Assembly: GCF_002575655.3 (NCBI RefSeq) | Contig: NC_053035.3 | Span: forward strand, 375,139,792-375,203,791 | Source: Aegilops tauschii subsp. strangulata | Lineage: Eukaryota; Streptophyta; Magnoliopsida; Poales; Poaceae | Length of the DNA stretch: 64,000 bases | Direction of reading: 5' to 3' | Shown here: positions 34,401 through 46,100 of the stretch, piece by piece | Position numbering within the stretch: the stretch's first letter is position 1 | Layout of the letters: each line of letters opens with the position of its first letter | The notes under the pieces: model-generated | Told to the model about the DNA's origin: nothing | Databases searched by the model: none | What the model saw: the letters and a program-made list of their open reading frames with translations, nothing else | Program-made: the position numbers and the translations under genes

Positions 34401-34990
34401 TCTGCAAAGCATAAAGGAGTGTTTGAAAGAAGTTTTTCAAAGATAGACCTCGGTGAAGCTGCTTACATATTGAGCATCAAGATCTATAGAGATAGATCAA
34501 AACGCTTGATAAGTTTTTTCAATGAGTACATACCTTAACAAGATTTTGAAGTAGTTCAAAATAGAACAGTCAAAGAAAGAGTTCTTGCCTGTGTTACAAG
34601 GTGTGAAATTGAGTAAGACTCAAAGCCCGACCACGGCAGAAGATAGAAAGAGAATGAAAGTCATTCCCTATGCCTTGGCCATAGGTTCTATAAAGTATGC
34701 CATGCTGTGTACCAGATCTATTGTATACCCTACATTGATTTTGGCAAAGGAGTACAATAGTGATCTAGGATTAGATCACTGGACAGCGGTCAAAATTATC
34801 CTTAGTGGAATAAGGATATGTTTCTCGATTATGGAAGTGACAAAAGGTTCATCGTAAAGGGTTACGTCGATGCAAGTTTTGACACTAAATCTAGATGACT
34901 CTAAGTCTCGGTCTAGATACATATTGAAAGTGGGAGCAATTAGCTAGAGTAGCTCCGTGCAGAGCATTGTAGACATAGAAATTTGCAAAA
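31423..34990 (+). pseudogene. copia gag-pol, disabled
   Basis: Order is intact: Gag from the ATG at 31423 (LKDVSSNDADWI), zinc knuckle CFYCKGTGHWRRNC (about 32124-32165), damaged protease, integrase (HCRLGHIGVKRMKKLH, CEPCLMGK, DVCGP..TFTDD, GTPQHNGVSER), RT (MDVKTAFLNG with the first catalytic Asp), and the RNase H region. Lesions: in-frame TAG at 31600, 31867, 31888 and 32040, all also present in the 41210 copy; a private TAA at 31747 and TAG at 31885; and a private 1 bp deletion near 31985. In RT there is a 1 bp frameshift just before the catalytic box, which itself reads Tyr-Val-Asn-Asp (34358-34369). No functional protein can be made. Confidence 0.9.
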
Positions 34991-35069
34991 TACTTACAGA
35001 TCTGGATGTGACAGACCCGTTGACTAAAATTATCTCACAATCAAAACATGATCACACCTTAGTACTCTT

Positions 35070-35243
35070 TGGGTGTTAATCACATAGCGATGTGAACTAG
35101 ATTATTGACTCTAGTAAACCCTTTGAGTGTTGGTCACATAGAGATGTGAACTATGGGTGTTAATCACATGGTGATGTGAATTATTGATGTTAAATCACAT
35201 GGTGATGTGAACTAGATTATTGACTCTAGTGCAAGTGGGAGAC
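35070..35243 (+). repeat. palindromic repeats and PPT of the copia element
   Basis: Four copies of the TCACAT-n4-ATGTGA palindrome unit, then the polypurine tract GCAAGTGGGAGAC ending at 35243. Confidence 0.75.
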
Positions 35244-36963
35244 TGAAGGAAATATGCCCTAGAGGCAATAATAAAGTATTATATATTTCCTTATATCATG
35301 ATAAATGTTTATTATTCATGCTAGAATTGTATTACCCGGAAACATAATACATGTGTGAATACATAGACAAACAGAGTGTCACTAGTATGCCTCTACTTGA
35401 CTAGCTCGTTAATCAAAGATGGTTATGTTTCCTAGCCATAGACATGAGTTGTCATTTGATTAACGGGATCACCTCATTAGGAGAATGACATGATTGACAT
35501 GACCCATTCCGTTAGCTTAGCATCCGATTGTTTAGTATGTTGCTATTGCTTTCTTCATGACTTATACATGTTCCTATGACTATGAGATTATGCAACTCCC
35601 GTTTACCGGAGGAACACTTTGTGTGCTACCAAACGTCACAACGTAACTGGGTGATTATAAAGGTGCTCTACAGGTGTCTCCAAAGGTACTTGTTGGGTTG
35701 GCGTATTTCGAGATTAGGATTTGTCACTCCGATTGTCGGAGAGGTATCTCTGGGCCCACTCGGTAATGCACATCACTATAAGCCTTGCAAGCATTGTGAC
35801 TAATGAGTTAGTTGCGGGATGATGTATTACGGAACGAGTAAAGAGACTTGCCGGTAACGAGATTGAACTAGGTATCGATATACCGACGATCGAATCTCGG
35901 GCAAGTAACATACCGATGACAAAGGGAACAACGTATGTTGTTATGCGGTCTGACCGATAAAGATCTTCGTAGAATATGTGGGAGCCAATATGGGCATCCA
36001 GGTCCCGCTATTGGTTATTGACCGGAGAGGTGTCTCGGTCATGTCTACATAGTTCTCGAACCCAAAGGGTCCGCACGCTTAAAGTTACGATGACAGTTTT
36101 ATTATGAGTTTATGTATGTTGATGTACCGAAGGAGTTCGGAGTCCCGGATGAGATCGGGGACATGACGAGGAGTCTCGAAATGGTCGAGACGTAAAGATC
36201 GATATATTGGACGACTATATTCGGACTTCGGAAAGGTTCCGAGTGATTCGGGTATTTTTCGGAGTACCGGAGAGTTACGGGAATACGTATTGGGCCTTAT
36301 TGGGCCATACGGGAAAGAAGAAAAAGGGCCTCAAGGGTGGCCGCACCCCTCCCCTTAGTCTGGTCCGAATTGGACTAGGGAAAGGGGGGCGCCCCCTTCC
36401 TTCCTTCTCTTTTTCCCTTCCTCTTTTCCTATTCCTTATGGGAGGTGGAATCCTACTAGGACTAGGGAGTCCTAGTAGGACTCCACACTTGGTGCGCCCC
36501 TCCTAGGGCCGGCCTCCTCCTCCCTTGCTCCTTTATATACGGGGGCAGAGGGCACCCCAGGGACACATTTGATATACGATATTTTAGCCGTGTGCGGTGC
36601 CCCCCTCCACCAGATTACACCTCGATAATACCGTCGCGAAGCTTAGGCGAAGCCCTGCGTCAGTGGAACATCATCATCGTCACCACGCCGTCGTGCTGAC
36701 GAAACTCTCCCTCAACACTCGGCTGGATCGGAGTTCGAGGGACGTCATCGAGCTGAACGTGTGTAGAACTTCGGAGGTGCCGTACGTTCGGTACTTGATC
36801 GGTCGGATCGTGAAGACGTTCGACTACATCAACCGCGTTGTGATAACGCTTCCGCTGTCGGTCTACGAGGGTACGTGGACAACACTCTCCCCTCTCGTTG
36901 CTATGCATCACCATGATCTTGCGCGTGCGTAGGAAAATTTTGAAATTACTACGTAACCCAACA
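35244..36963 (+). repeat. copia 3' LTR
   Basis: 1720 bp. Differs from the 5' LTR by about 8 substitutions and a 9 bp GATTGACAT insertion near 35493. Confidence 0.93.
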
Positions 36964-36989
36964 GCAATTGACCAATTCCTTTTGTCTCT

Positions 36990-37210
36990 CTAAATAGATA
37001 TAAGTGAAGCATGAGAGGTTAATTCTTTCTACAAAAGATCATGCTCTAACAAATATAAGTGAAGCAAAAGAGCATTCTACGAACATCGGTTTTCTATGTG
37101 AAGAGAAACAGACAATCCAAACTTCAAATAATATAAGTGAAGCACATGAAGCATTCTATAAAGCCATACTCAAAAGATATAAGTGAAGTGCAATGAGCAT
37201 TCTATAAATC
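36990..37210 (-). repeat. four ATATAAGTGAAG repeats in the Sabrina-like interior
   Basis: AATATAAGTGAAGCA / GATATAAGTGAAGTG followed by GAGCATTCTA recurs four times with 50-80 bp spacing (near 36998, 37053, 37132, 37176). They lie at the right edge of the copia insertion. Function unknown. Confidence 0.7.
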
Positions 37211-38427
37211 AACCATGAACTATCTCATACCAGTATGGTGCATAAAAGAAAAGTGAAAACTAAACACAAAAGACGCTCCAAGATTTGCACATATCGCATG
37301 AACGAAACGAATCCGAAAACATACCGATACTTGTTGAAGAAAGATGGGATGCCTTCCAGGGAATCCCCAAGCTTAGACGCTTGAGTCTCCTTGAATATTT
37401 ACTTGGGGTGCCTTGGGCATCCCCAAGCTTGAGCTCTTGCCTCTCCTCCTTCTCCTCACATTGAGACCTCCTCGATCTTCGAACACTTCATCCACACAAA
37501 ACTTAACCGAACTTTTAGTGGTGTGGTTAGTGAATATGGCAATGAAATCCCATCATGTACTGCTGTAACATTATTGTATAATTATAAACAAACATTACCC
37601 ACTGTATGCTATCACAATTCTATGGCCCCAAGTCAAGGAGGCTTCAACAAGAATTCAAACATTCGCAAATAATGAAGCTATAACAGCAATCTGTGAAAAT
37701 AGGACAGTCTGTAAAGATTTGAACATCCACCATACTTCTGTAACTCAACAAATTCTGAAAAATTAGTAAAAATAAAAAATTTGTATAGCAAGACAGTGCA
37801 AAAAGTTTCAGAACCGTTTGACGTTCCAGTAAAAAAAATGTAAAATCGAGCACTACAGCCAAAGTTTCTGTTTTGCACTGCACAAACCAACAAGCAATTT
37901 AAACATCCTAAAGGCAAACCTTGGCACATTATTTTTATAATACAATGGAATTGTACAAGGGGATAATTATTTTTGTTGAAAATTTTATGTAATTAAGATT
38001 CACAAAGTTTCCGTGAGCATGAACGAAGTTCAAGGAGCTTCCCCACTTCAACAATGCTTGTCTCTCTCACTTTCACTTTACTTTTTGAAAAGTTTTGTGT
38101 TCCCCTCTATATTTTTTTAAACTTTAGTAAAGCACTCAACAGAAATAAATGACTCTCTAAAACTTCTGGGTTGTCTCCCTGGCAGCAATTTCTTTAAAGT
38201 CATTAAGCTAGGCATAAAGTGCTCAAGTAATGGATCCACCCGGATCCCAAGGTATATCAAAGCCAATTTGAATCAACAATGATTTAGCATTTAGTAGTGA
38301 GCACAAAGCAACATATATCAAGCAATGACGAAGTCTAACTCTCTTCCTATGCATCACATGTCATACAAAAACAATTCATGAACAGCAAGTAAAGGCCAAT
38401 ACATAGCATAAGCAGTTTCTTGCAATT
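37211..38427. other. Sabrina-like interior, non-coding part
   Basis: Contains two PPT-like 14-mers (37361-37374, one mismatch; 37417-37430, exact) and A/T-rich sequence. No RT or integrase motif on either strand. Confidence 0.5.
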
Positions 38428-39564
38428 TTATCGTGTTGGAAACATAAAGAGGCGGAGATGTAGTTCCTCTCTCATAATAATTGCAAGTAGGAGCAGCAAG
38501 CACATGCATATTATACTCATCAAAATCATCATGTGTATGGTAAAATGCAACCCATCAATGTAATCCTTAATAAGTGCAAACTTCTCCAATATAGTGTAGT
38601 TTGGAGAATTCAAAAAGATAATAGGACTATCATGTGTGGGTGCAATAGCAATAATTTCATTCTTAACATAAGGAACTATAGCAAGTTCATCTCCATAAGC
38701 ATAATTCATATTGGCATCTTGGCCACAAGCATAGCAAGCATCATCAAAAAGGGATATTTCAAAAGAATCAACGGGATCATAGCAATTATCATAGCATTCA
38801 TCCTTCGGTAAGCATGAAGGGAAATTAAACAATGTATGAGTTGAGGGGTTACTCTCATTAGAAGGTGGGAACGGGTGATCAATCCACTCTTCCTCCTTTT
38901 GTTCTTCGCTCTCCTCCTCATCTTTTTCATCCAATGAGCTCACAATGTCATTAATTTCTTCTTTCATAGACTCCTGCAAAATATTAGTCTCTTCTTGGAC
39001 AGCGGAGACTTTCTCAAGAAATGCATCAATATCGGCATTATTTTCATAGTTCTCATAGCAATATTCAAATAGAGCAAAATTTTGAGACCTATAAACAGCA
39101 TCATCACAATCTTCATACTTTAGAAACAGACATTCAATTTCATAAGCACCCTTAAAAGCAACAAATTCTTCTATTCGTTCCACATCATAATAATCATATA
39201 TACCATTAGCATAAGAAGCTAAGGTTTCATTACCATTAAATTCACATGAAAAGGGAAGATGTGGAGCATTCATCCTAGAGCAACAAGTATAATCATATCT
39301 CTGGCATAAGTCCCAAGCATACCAATGCAACATAGAAATTTGATCCCATAAAAGTTTCCCTTTTTGTGTCAAGCGATAATCCCTAAAGTATTCACGTTGA
39401 TCCAACGTTACTCCCATTATATAATTGAATGGGGTTTTCTCAGGATTATCAAAGTAGTGCATAATATCTTTCACATAACGAGCATCGAGGGTTTCAGGAG
39501 GTTCCCCATCTCCATGAGTAGCAGGTACCGCTATTTTTTTTGGTGTTTCGTGTTCCATATCCAT
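38428..39564 (-). CDS. uncharacterised acidic protein of Sabrina-like element
   Basis: Intact 378-codon ORF, the first long frame after the PBS, where gag should be. No zinc knuckle or recognisable capsid motif. Rich in Asp, Glu, Tyr and Asn; residues 200-235 are strongly acidic (SSLDEKDEEESEEQKEEEW). The region near residue 320 (HDSPIIFLNSPNYTILEKFA) resembles a segment of the WHAM-like protein at 50859 (YDTPTIQNEKNFAYVESSKF). The end is hydrophobic (MMILMSIICMCLLLLLAII). Its uninterrupted length contrasts with the decayed copia frames nearby. Function unknown; a Gag-derived or accessory role is only a guess. Confidence 0.6.
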   Translation of the reverse strand: MDMEHETPKKIAVPATHGDGEPPETLDARYVKDIMHYFDNPEKTPFNYIMGVTLDQREYFRDYRLTQKGKLLWDQISMLHWYAWDLCQRYDYTCCSRMNAPHLPFSCEFNGNETLASYANGIYDYYDVERIEEFVAFKGAYEIECLFLKYEDCDDAVYRSQNFALFEYCYENYENNADIDAFLEKVSAVQEETNILQESMKEEINDIVSSLDEKDEEESEEQKEEEWIDHPFPPSNESNPSTHTLFNFPSCLPKDECYDNCYDPVDSFEISLFDDACYACGQDANMNYAYGDELAIVPYVKNEIIAIAPTHDSPIIFLNSPNYTILEKFALIKDYIDGLHFTIHMMILMSIICMCLLLLLAIIMREELHLRLFMFPTR

Positions 39565-39659
39565 AACTAAAGATAGAGAACAACTTAGAACAGGAAATAA
39601 AAACTACTTAGTGATAAAGCAAACAAGCACACACGAGAATATTCACCCCACACTATTGC

Positions 39660-39677
39660 TCCCCGGCAACGGTGCCA
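39660..39677 (-). other. Sabrina-like PBS (tRNA-Asp type)
   Basis: Minus strand TGGCACCGTTGCCGGGGA, 11 bases after the LTR end. One base different from the WHAM-like PBS at 50761. This primer type is typical of Athila-lineage elements. Confidence 0.8.
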
Positions 39678-39688
39678 GAAAAAGGTCT

Positions 39689-41209
39689 TGATAACCCACA
39701 AGTATAGAGGATTGTTTGTAGCCTTCTTCGATAAATAAGTGTCGAACCCAACGAGGAGCTAAAGGTAGAACAAATATTCCCTCAAGTTCTATCGACCACC
39801 GATACAACTCTACGTACGCTTAACGTTCGCTTTACCTAGAACAAGTATGAAACTAGAAGTTCTTTGTAGGTGTGATAGGATAGGTTTGCAAGATAATAAA
39901 GAGCACGTAAACAAAATCTAGGGGCTGTTTAGCTAAAGACACAACTAAATTAATTTTAGTAGAGAGCTTTTGTCAACAAGAAAGTTATTTGTCCCTAGGC
40001 AATCGATAACAAGTGCCGGTAATCATTCTTGTAATTTTATATGAGGGAGAGGCTTGAGCTAACATACTTTCTCTACTTGGATCATATGCACCTATGATTG
40101 GAACTCTAGCAAGCATCTGCAACTACTAAAGATCATTAAGGTCGTGAAACCCAATCATAACATTAAGTATCAAGTCCTCTTTACTCCCATACGTCATACC
40201 CCACCTATTCGGGTTTAAGTTTCTGTCACTCTCGCAACCCACCGTAAGCGAACCATGAACATATTGCAACACCCTACAGCGGGGCCCCCTCACGTTTCCG
40301 CGAGAATGGAGGGCACCGTAGGACAACACCATAAATAAAATATAAAATCATACCAACCAAGATCATGATTAACCCACAGGACAAAAATGATCTACTCAAA
40401 CATCATAGGATAACCATAGATCATTGGGAAATAATATATGGAGTTGAGCACCATGTTTAAGTAGATATTACAGCGGGGAGAAGGGGTGTTACACCGCTGC
40501 AAAGAGGGGAAGAGAGTCGGTGTTGACGGTAGCAAGATTGTTGATGTAGATCGCCGTCCCGATCGTTGCCCCCGGCGGCACTCCGGCGCCACCGGAAGCG
40601 AGGGGGAGAGAGCCCCCCTCCTTCTTCTTTCTTGGCCTCCCCCCTAGATGGGAGGAGGGTTTCCCCTCTGGTCCTTGGCTTCCATCGCATGGGAGGGGCA
40701 AGAGCCCCTCCGAGATTGGATCTCCCTCTCTGTTCTCTTCTGTTTCCCGCTCTCCAGATCTGGCCGAAAACTGTTTCTTTTATTCCCGGAGATCCGTAAC
40801 TCCGATTGCGCTGAGATTTTAACACGATTTTTTTTCCAAATATAAGGTTCCTTGCGCCCGAAGTAGAGCTCCAGCCGACGTACGAGGTGGGCACAACCCA
40901 CCACCGCACGCCAGGGGCCTCTAGCGCGCCCTGGTGTCTTGTGGGCTGTGTGGGCCTCCGTTTGCGGTGATTCCAACTCCCAAAAATCACATATATTCCA
41001 AAATAATTCTCCGTGAAATTTTATTGCTTTTGGACTTCGTTTGATATGGATACTCTGCGATACAAAAAACATGCAGAAAACAGGGACTGGCACTTGGCAC
41101 TGGATCAATAGGTTAGTCCAATAAATCATATAAAAAGTTGCCAAAAGTATGTAAAAGTTGAATAATATTGGCATGAAACAATAAAAAATTATAGATACGA
41201 CGGAGACGT
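39689..41209 (-). repeat. Sabrina-like 5' LTR, tip removed
   Basis: Colinear with 25257-26775. Ends ...GGAGACGT at 41209, where the left copy continues ATCA. The minus copia element occupies the junction. Confidence 0.9.
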
Positions 41210-42937
41210 TGTTGGGGAACGTAGTAATTTCAAAAAAAAATCCTACGATCATTATAGATCTATCTAGGTGATGCATAGCAACGAGAGGGGAGAGTGTTGT
41301 CTATATACCCTCCTAGACCGAAAGCGGAAGCGTTATGACAACGCGGTTGATGTAGTCGTACGTCTTCACGATCCGACCGATCCCAGCACCGAAGATACGG
41401 CACCTTCGTGATCTGCACATGTTCAGCTCAGTTTCGTCCCACGAACTCTAGATCCACCTGAGGTCGAGGGAGAGTTTCGTCAGCACGACGGCGTGATGAC
41501 GGTGATGATGAAGTTACCGACGCAGGGCTTCGCCTAAGCACTACATCGATATGACCGAGGTGGAAATCTGTGGAGGGGGGCACCGCACACGGCTAAACAA
41601 TCAACTTGTGTGTCTTTGGGGTGCCCCCTCCCACGTATATAAAGGAGGGAGGGAGGAGGAGGCCGGCCAAGGGGTGGCGCGCCCAAGGGGGGGGGAGTCC
41701 TACTCCAAGTAGGTTTGGCTCCCCCCTTTCCTATTCCTATTAGGAGAAGGAGGAAGGAGGAGGAGAGAAGAAGGAAAGGGGGGCCGGCCCCCCAAACCCT
41801 AAACCAATTCGGTTTGGGCCTGGGGGGGCCACCACTTGCCCGCTGCCTCCTATCTCCACTAGGGTCCATTAAGTCCCATTGACTCCCCGGGGGGTTCCAG
41901 TAACCTCCCGGTACTCCGAAAAATATCCGATACAGTTCGGAACCCTTCCGGTGTCCGAATATAACCTTCCAATATATCAATCTTCATGTCTCGACCATTT
42001 CGAGACTCCTCGTCATGTCCGTGATCTCATCCGGGACTCCGAACAAACCTTCGGTACATCAAATCACATAAACTCATAATACCAATCGTCATCAAATGTT
42101 AAGCATGCGGACCCTACGGGTTCGAGAAATATGTAGACATGACCGAGGCACCTCTCCGGTCAATAACCAATAGCGGAAACTGGATGCTTATATTGGTTCC
42201 TACATATTCTACGAAGATCTCTATCGGTGAAACCGCATAACAACATACATTGTTCCTTTTGTCATCAGTATGTTACTTGCCCGAGATTCGATCGTCGGTA
42301 TCTCAATACCTAGTTCAATCTTGTTACCGGCAAGTCTCTTTACTCGTTCTGTAATGCATCATCCCGTGATTAACTCATTAGTCACATTGCTTGCAAGGCT
42401 TATAGTGATGTGCATTACCGAGAGGGCCTAGAGATACCTCTCCGAAACACGGAGTGACAAATCCTAATCTCGATCTATGCCAACTCAACAAACACCATCG
42501 GAAACACCTGTAGAGCATCTTTATAATCACCCAGTTACGTTGTGACATTTGATAGCACACTAAGTGTTCCTCCGGTATTCGGGAGTTGCATAATCTCATA
42601 GTCATAGGAACATGTATAAGTTATGAAGAAAGCAATAGCAACAAACTAAACAATCATAGTGCTAAGCTAACGAATGGGTCTTGTCCATCACATCATTCTC
42701 TAATGATGTGATCCCGTTCATCAAATGACAACACATGTCTATGGCTAGGAAACTTAACTATCTTTGATTAACGAGCTAGTCAAGTAGAGGCATACTAGGG
42801 ACACTCTGTTTGTCTATGTATTCACACATGTACTAAGTTTCCAGTTAATACAATTCTAGCATGAATAATAAACATTTATCATGAAATAAGGAAATAAATA
42901 ATAACTTTATTATTGCCTCTAGGGCATATTTCCTTCA
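41210..42937 (-). repeat. copia 3' LTR (minus)
   Basis: 1728 bp. Plus-strand start TGTTGGGGAACGTAG, end GCATATTTCCTTCA. The PPT (GCAAGTGGGAGAC, minus strand) follows at 42938-42952. Confidence 0.9.
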
Positions 42938-43110
42938 GTCTCCCACTTGCACTAGTGTCAATAATCTAGTTCACATCGCCATGTGATTTAACACCAATAG
43001 TTCACATCTTTATGTGATTAACACCCATAGTTCACATCGCCATGTGACCAACACTCAAAAGGTTTACTAGAGTCAATAATCTAGTTCACATCGGTATGTG
43101 ATTAACACCC
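42938..43110 (-). repeat. PPT and palindromic repeats (minus copia)
   Basis: PPT followed, going right, by four TTCACAT-n4-ATGTGA units separated by 'ttaacacccatag' spacers. Homologous to 1026-1185 and 35070-35243. Confidence 0.75.
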
Positions 43111-43139
43111 AAGAGTAATAAGGTATGATCATGTTTTGC

Positions 43140-46100
43140 TTGTGAGAGAAATTTTTAGTCTACGGGTCTGCAACATTCAGATCCGTATGTCTTTTGCAAA
43201 TTTCTATGTCTACAATACTCTGCATGGAGCTACTCTAGCTAATTGCTCCCACTTTCAATATGCATCTAGATCGAGACTTAGAGTCATCCAGATCGGTGTC
43301 AAAGCTTGCATTGACGTAACTCTTTACGACGAACTCTTTGTCACCTCCATGACCGAGAAACATTTCCTTAGTCCACTAAGGATAATTTTGACCGATGTCT
43401 AGTGATCCACTCCTGGATCACTATTGTACCTTCTTGCCAAACTCATGGCGAGGTACACAATATGTCTGGTACACAGCATAGCATACTTTATAGAACCTAT
43501 GACTGAGGCATAGGGAATGACTTTTCATTCTCTTTCTATTTTCTGCTGTGGTCGGGTTTTGAGTCTTACTCAACTTCACTCCTTGCAACACAGGAAAGAA
43601 CAACTTCTTTGACTGTTCCATTTTGAACTACTTCAAAATCTTGTCAAGGTATGTACTCATTGAAAAATCTTATCAAGCGTCTTGATCTATCTCTACAGAT
43701 CTTGATGCTCAATGTGTAAGCAGCTTCACCGAGGTCTTTCTTTGAGAAACTCCTTCCAAACACTCCTTTATGCTTTCCAGAAAATTCTACATCATTTCTG
43801 ATCAACAACATGTCACTCACATATACTTATCAGAAAGGCTGCAGTGCTCCCACTCACTTTCTTGTAAATACAGGCTTCACCGCAAGTCTGCATAAAACTA
43901 TATGCTTTGATCACACTATCAAAACGTATATTCCAACTCCGAGATGCTTGCACCAGTCCATAGATGGATCGCTGGAGCTTTGCACACTTTGTCAGCACCT
44001 TTAGGATCGACAAAACCTTCTAGTTGCATCACATACAACACTTCTTTAAGAAATCCATTAAGGAATGCAGGTTTGACATTCATTTGCCAAATTTCATAAA
44101 ATGCGGCAATTGCTAACATGATTCGGACAGACTTTTAAGCATCGATACAAGTGAGAAAATCGCATCGTAGTCAACACCTTGAACTTGTCAAAAACATTTT
44201 TGCGACAATTCGAGCTTTGTAGATAGTAACACTACTATCAGCGTCCTTCTTCCTCTTGAAGATCCATTTATTCTCTTTTGCTTGCCGATCATCGGGCAAG
44301 TCAACCCAAGTCCATACTTTATTCTCATACATGGATCCCATCTCAGATTCCATGGCCTCAAGCCATTTCGCGGAATCTGGGCTCATCATCGCTTCCTCAT
44401 AGTTCGTAGGTTCATCATGGTCTATTAACATGACTTCCATAATAGGATTACCGTATCACTCTGGTGTGGATCGTACTCTGGTTGACCTACGAGGTTCGGT
44501 AGTAACTTGATCTGAAGTTTCATGATCATCATCATTAACTTCCTCACTAATTCGTGTAGACATCACTGGAACTAATTTCAGTGATCAGCTACTTTCCAAT
44601 TCGGGAGAAGGTACAATTACCTCATCAAGTTCTACATTCCTCCCACTCACTTCTTTCGATAGAAACTTCTTCTCTAGAAAGGATCCATTCTTAGCAACGA
44701 ATATCTTGCCTTCGGATCTGTGATAGAAGGTGTACCCAACACTTTCCTTTGGGTATCCTATGAAGACGCATTTCTCTGATTTGGGTTTGAGCTTATCAGG
44801 TTGAAACTTTTTCACATAAGCATCACAACCCCAAACTTTAAGAAACGACAGCTTAGGTTTCTTGCCAAACCACAGTTCATACGGTGTCGTCTCAACGGAT
44901 TTAGATGGTGCCCTATTTAACGTGAATGCAGTTGTCTCTAATGCATAACCCCAAAAACGATAATGGTAAATCGGTAAGAGACATCATAGATCGCACCATA
45001 TCCAATAAAGTACGGTTACGACATTCAGACACACAATTATGCTGTGGTGTTCCAGGTGGCGTGAGTTGTGAAACTATACCACATTGTTTCAAATGAAGAC
45101 CAAACTCGTAACTCAAATATTCACCTGCACGATCAGATCGTAGAAACTTTATTTTCTTGTTATGATGATTTTCCACTTCACTCTGAAATTCTTTGAACTT
45201 TTAAAATGTTTCAAACTTATGCTTCATTAAGTAGATATAACCATATTTGCTCGAATCATCTGTGAAGGTAAGAAAATAACGATACCCGCCACGAGCCTCA
45301 ATACTCATTGGACCACATACATCGATATGTATTATTTCCAATAAGTCAGTAGCTCGTTCCATTGTTCCGAAGAACGGAGTTTTAGTCATCTTGCCCATGA
45401 GGCACGGTTCGCAAGCACCAAGTGATTCATAATCAAGTGATTCAAAAAGCCCATCAGCATGGAGTTTCTTCATGCGCTTTATACCGATATGATCTAAACG
45501 GCAGTGCCACAAATAAGTTGCACTATCATTATTAACTTTGCATCTTTTGGCTTCAATATTATGAATATATGTATCACTACGATCGAGATCCAACAAACTA
45601 TTTTCATTGGGTGTATGACCATCGAAGGTTTTATTCATGTAAACAGAACAACAATTATTCTCTGATTTTAAATGAATAATCGTATTGCAATAAACATGAT
45701 CAAATCATATTCATGCTCAACGCAAATGCCAAATAACATTTATTTAGGTTCAACACTAATCCCGAAAGTATAGGGAGTGTGCGATGATGATCATATCAAT
45801 CTTGGAACCACTTCCAACACACATCGTCACTTCACCCTTAACTAGTCTCTGTTCATTTTGCAACTCCCGTTTTCGTGTTACTACTCTTAGCAACTGAACC
45901 AATATCAAATACTAACGGGTTGCTATAAACACTAGTAAAGTACACATAAATAACATGTATATCAAATATACCTTTGTTCACTTTGCCATCCTTCTTATCC
46001 GCCAAGTATCTAAGGCAGTTCCACTTCCAGTGACCATTTCCATTGCAGTAGAAGCACTCAGTCTCAGGCTTAGGTCCAGACTTGGGCTTCTTCACTTGAG

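Larger units (their letters stand above)
28393..36963 (+). mobile_element. complete, young copia element (Angela-like)
   Basis: 8571 bp with two LTRs, PBS, PPT and a perfect 5 bp target duplication GCAAT (28388-28392 and 36964-36968). The two LTRs differ by about 8 substitutions and one 9 bp insertion (GATTGACAT, right LTR) over 1711 bp. At 1.3e-8 per site per year that is about 0.2 million years. The gag-pol region is full of stops and frameshifts, several shared with the older minus-strand copy at 41210, so this element was defective before it moved. Confidence 0.93.
25257..41209 (-). mobile_element. Sabrina-like Athila-type gypsy element, non-autonomous
   Basis: Minus-strand element. The 3' LTR is at 25257-26775, the 5' LTR at 39689-41209. 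The terminal TGATACGTCTCCGTCG...GGGTTATCA and the tRNA-Asp-type PBS match Sabrina/Athila. After removing the young copia insertion (28393-36968) the interior is only about 4.3 kb. It holds one protein ORF and no protease, RT or integrase motif. LTR divergence by eye is about 42 substitutions in 1505 bp (about 2.8%). The left flank is TGCCC. The right LTR lacks its last bases (ATCA) because the minus copia element inserted there. Confidence 0.88.

Noticed and set aside
29737..36932. Identical 111-codon ORFs at 29737 and 36597
   Set aside because: They are the same part of the two LTRs of one element, identical because the LTRs are young, not because of selection.
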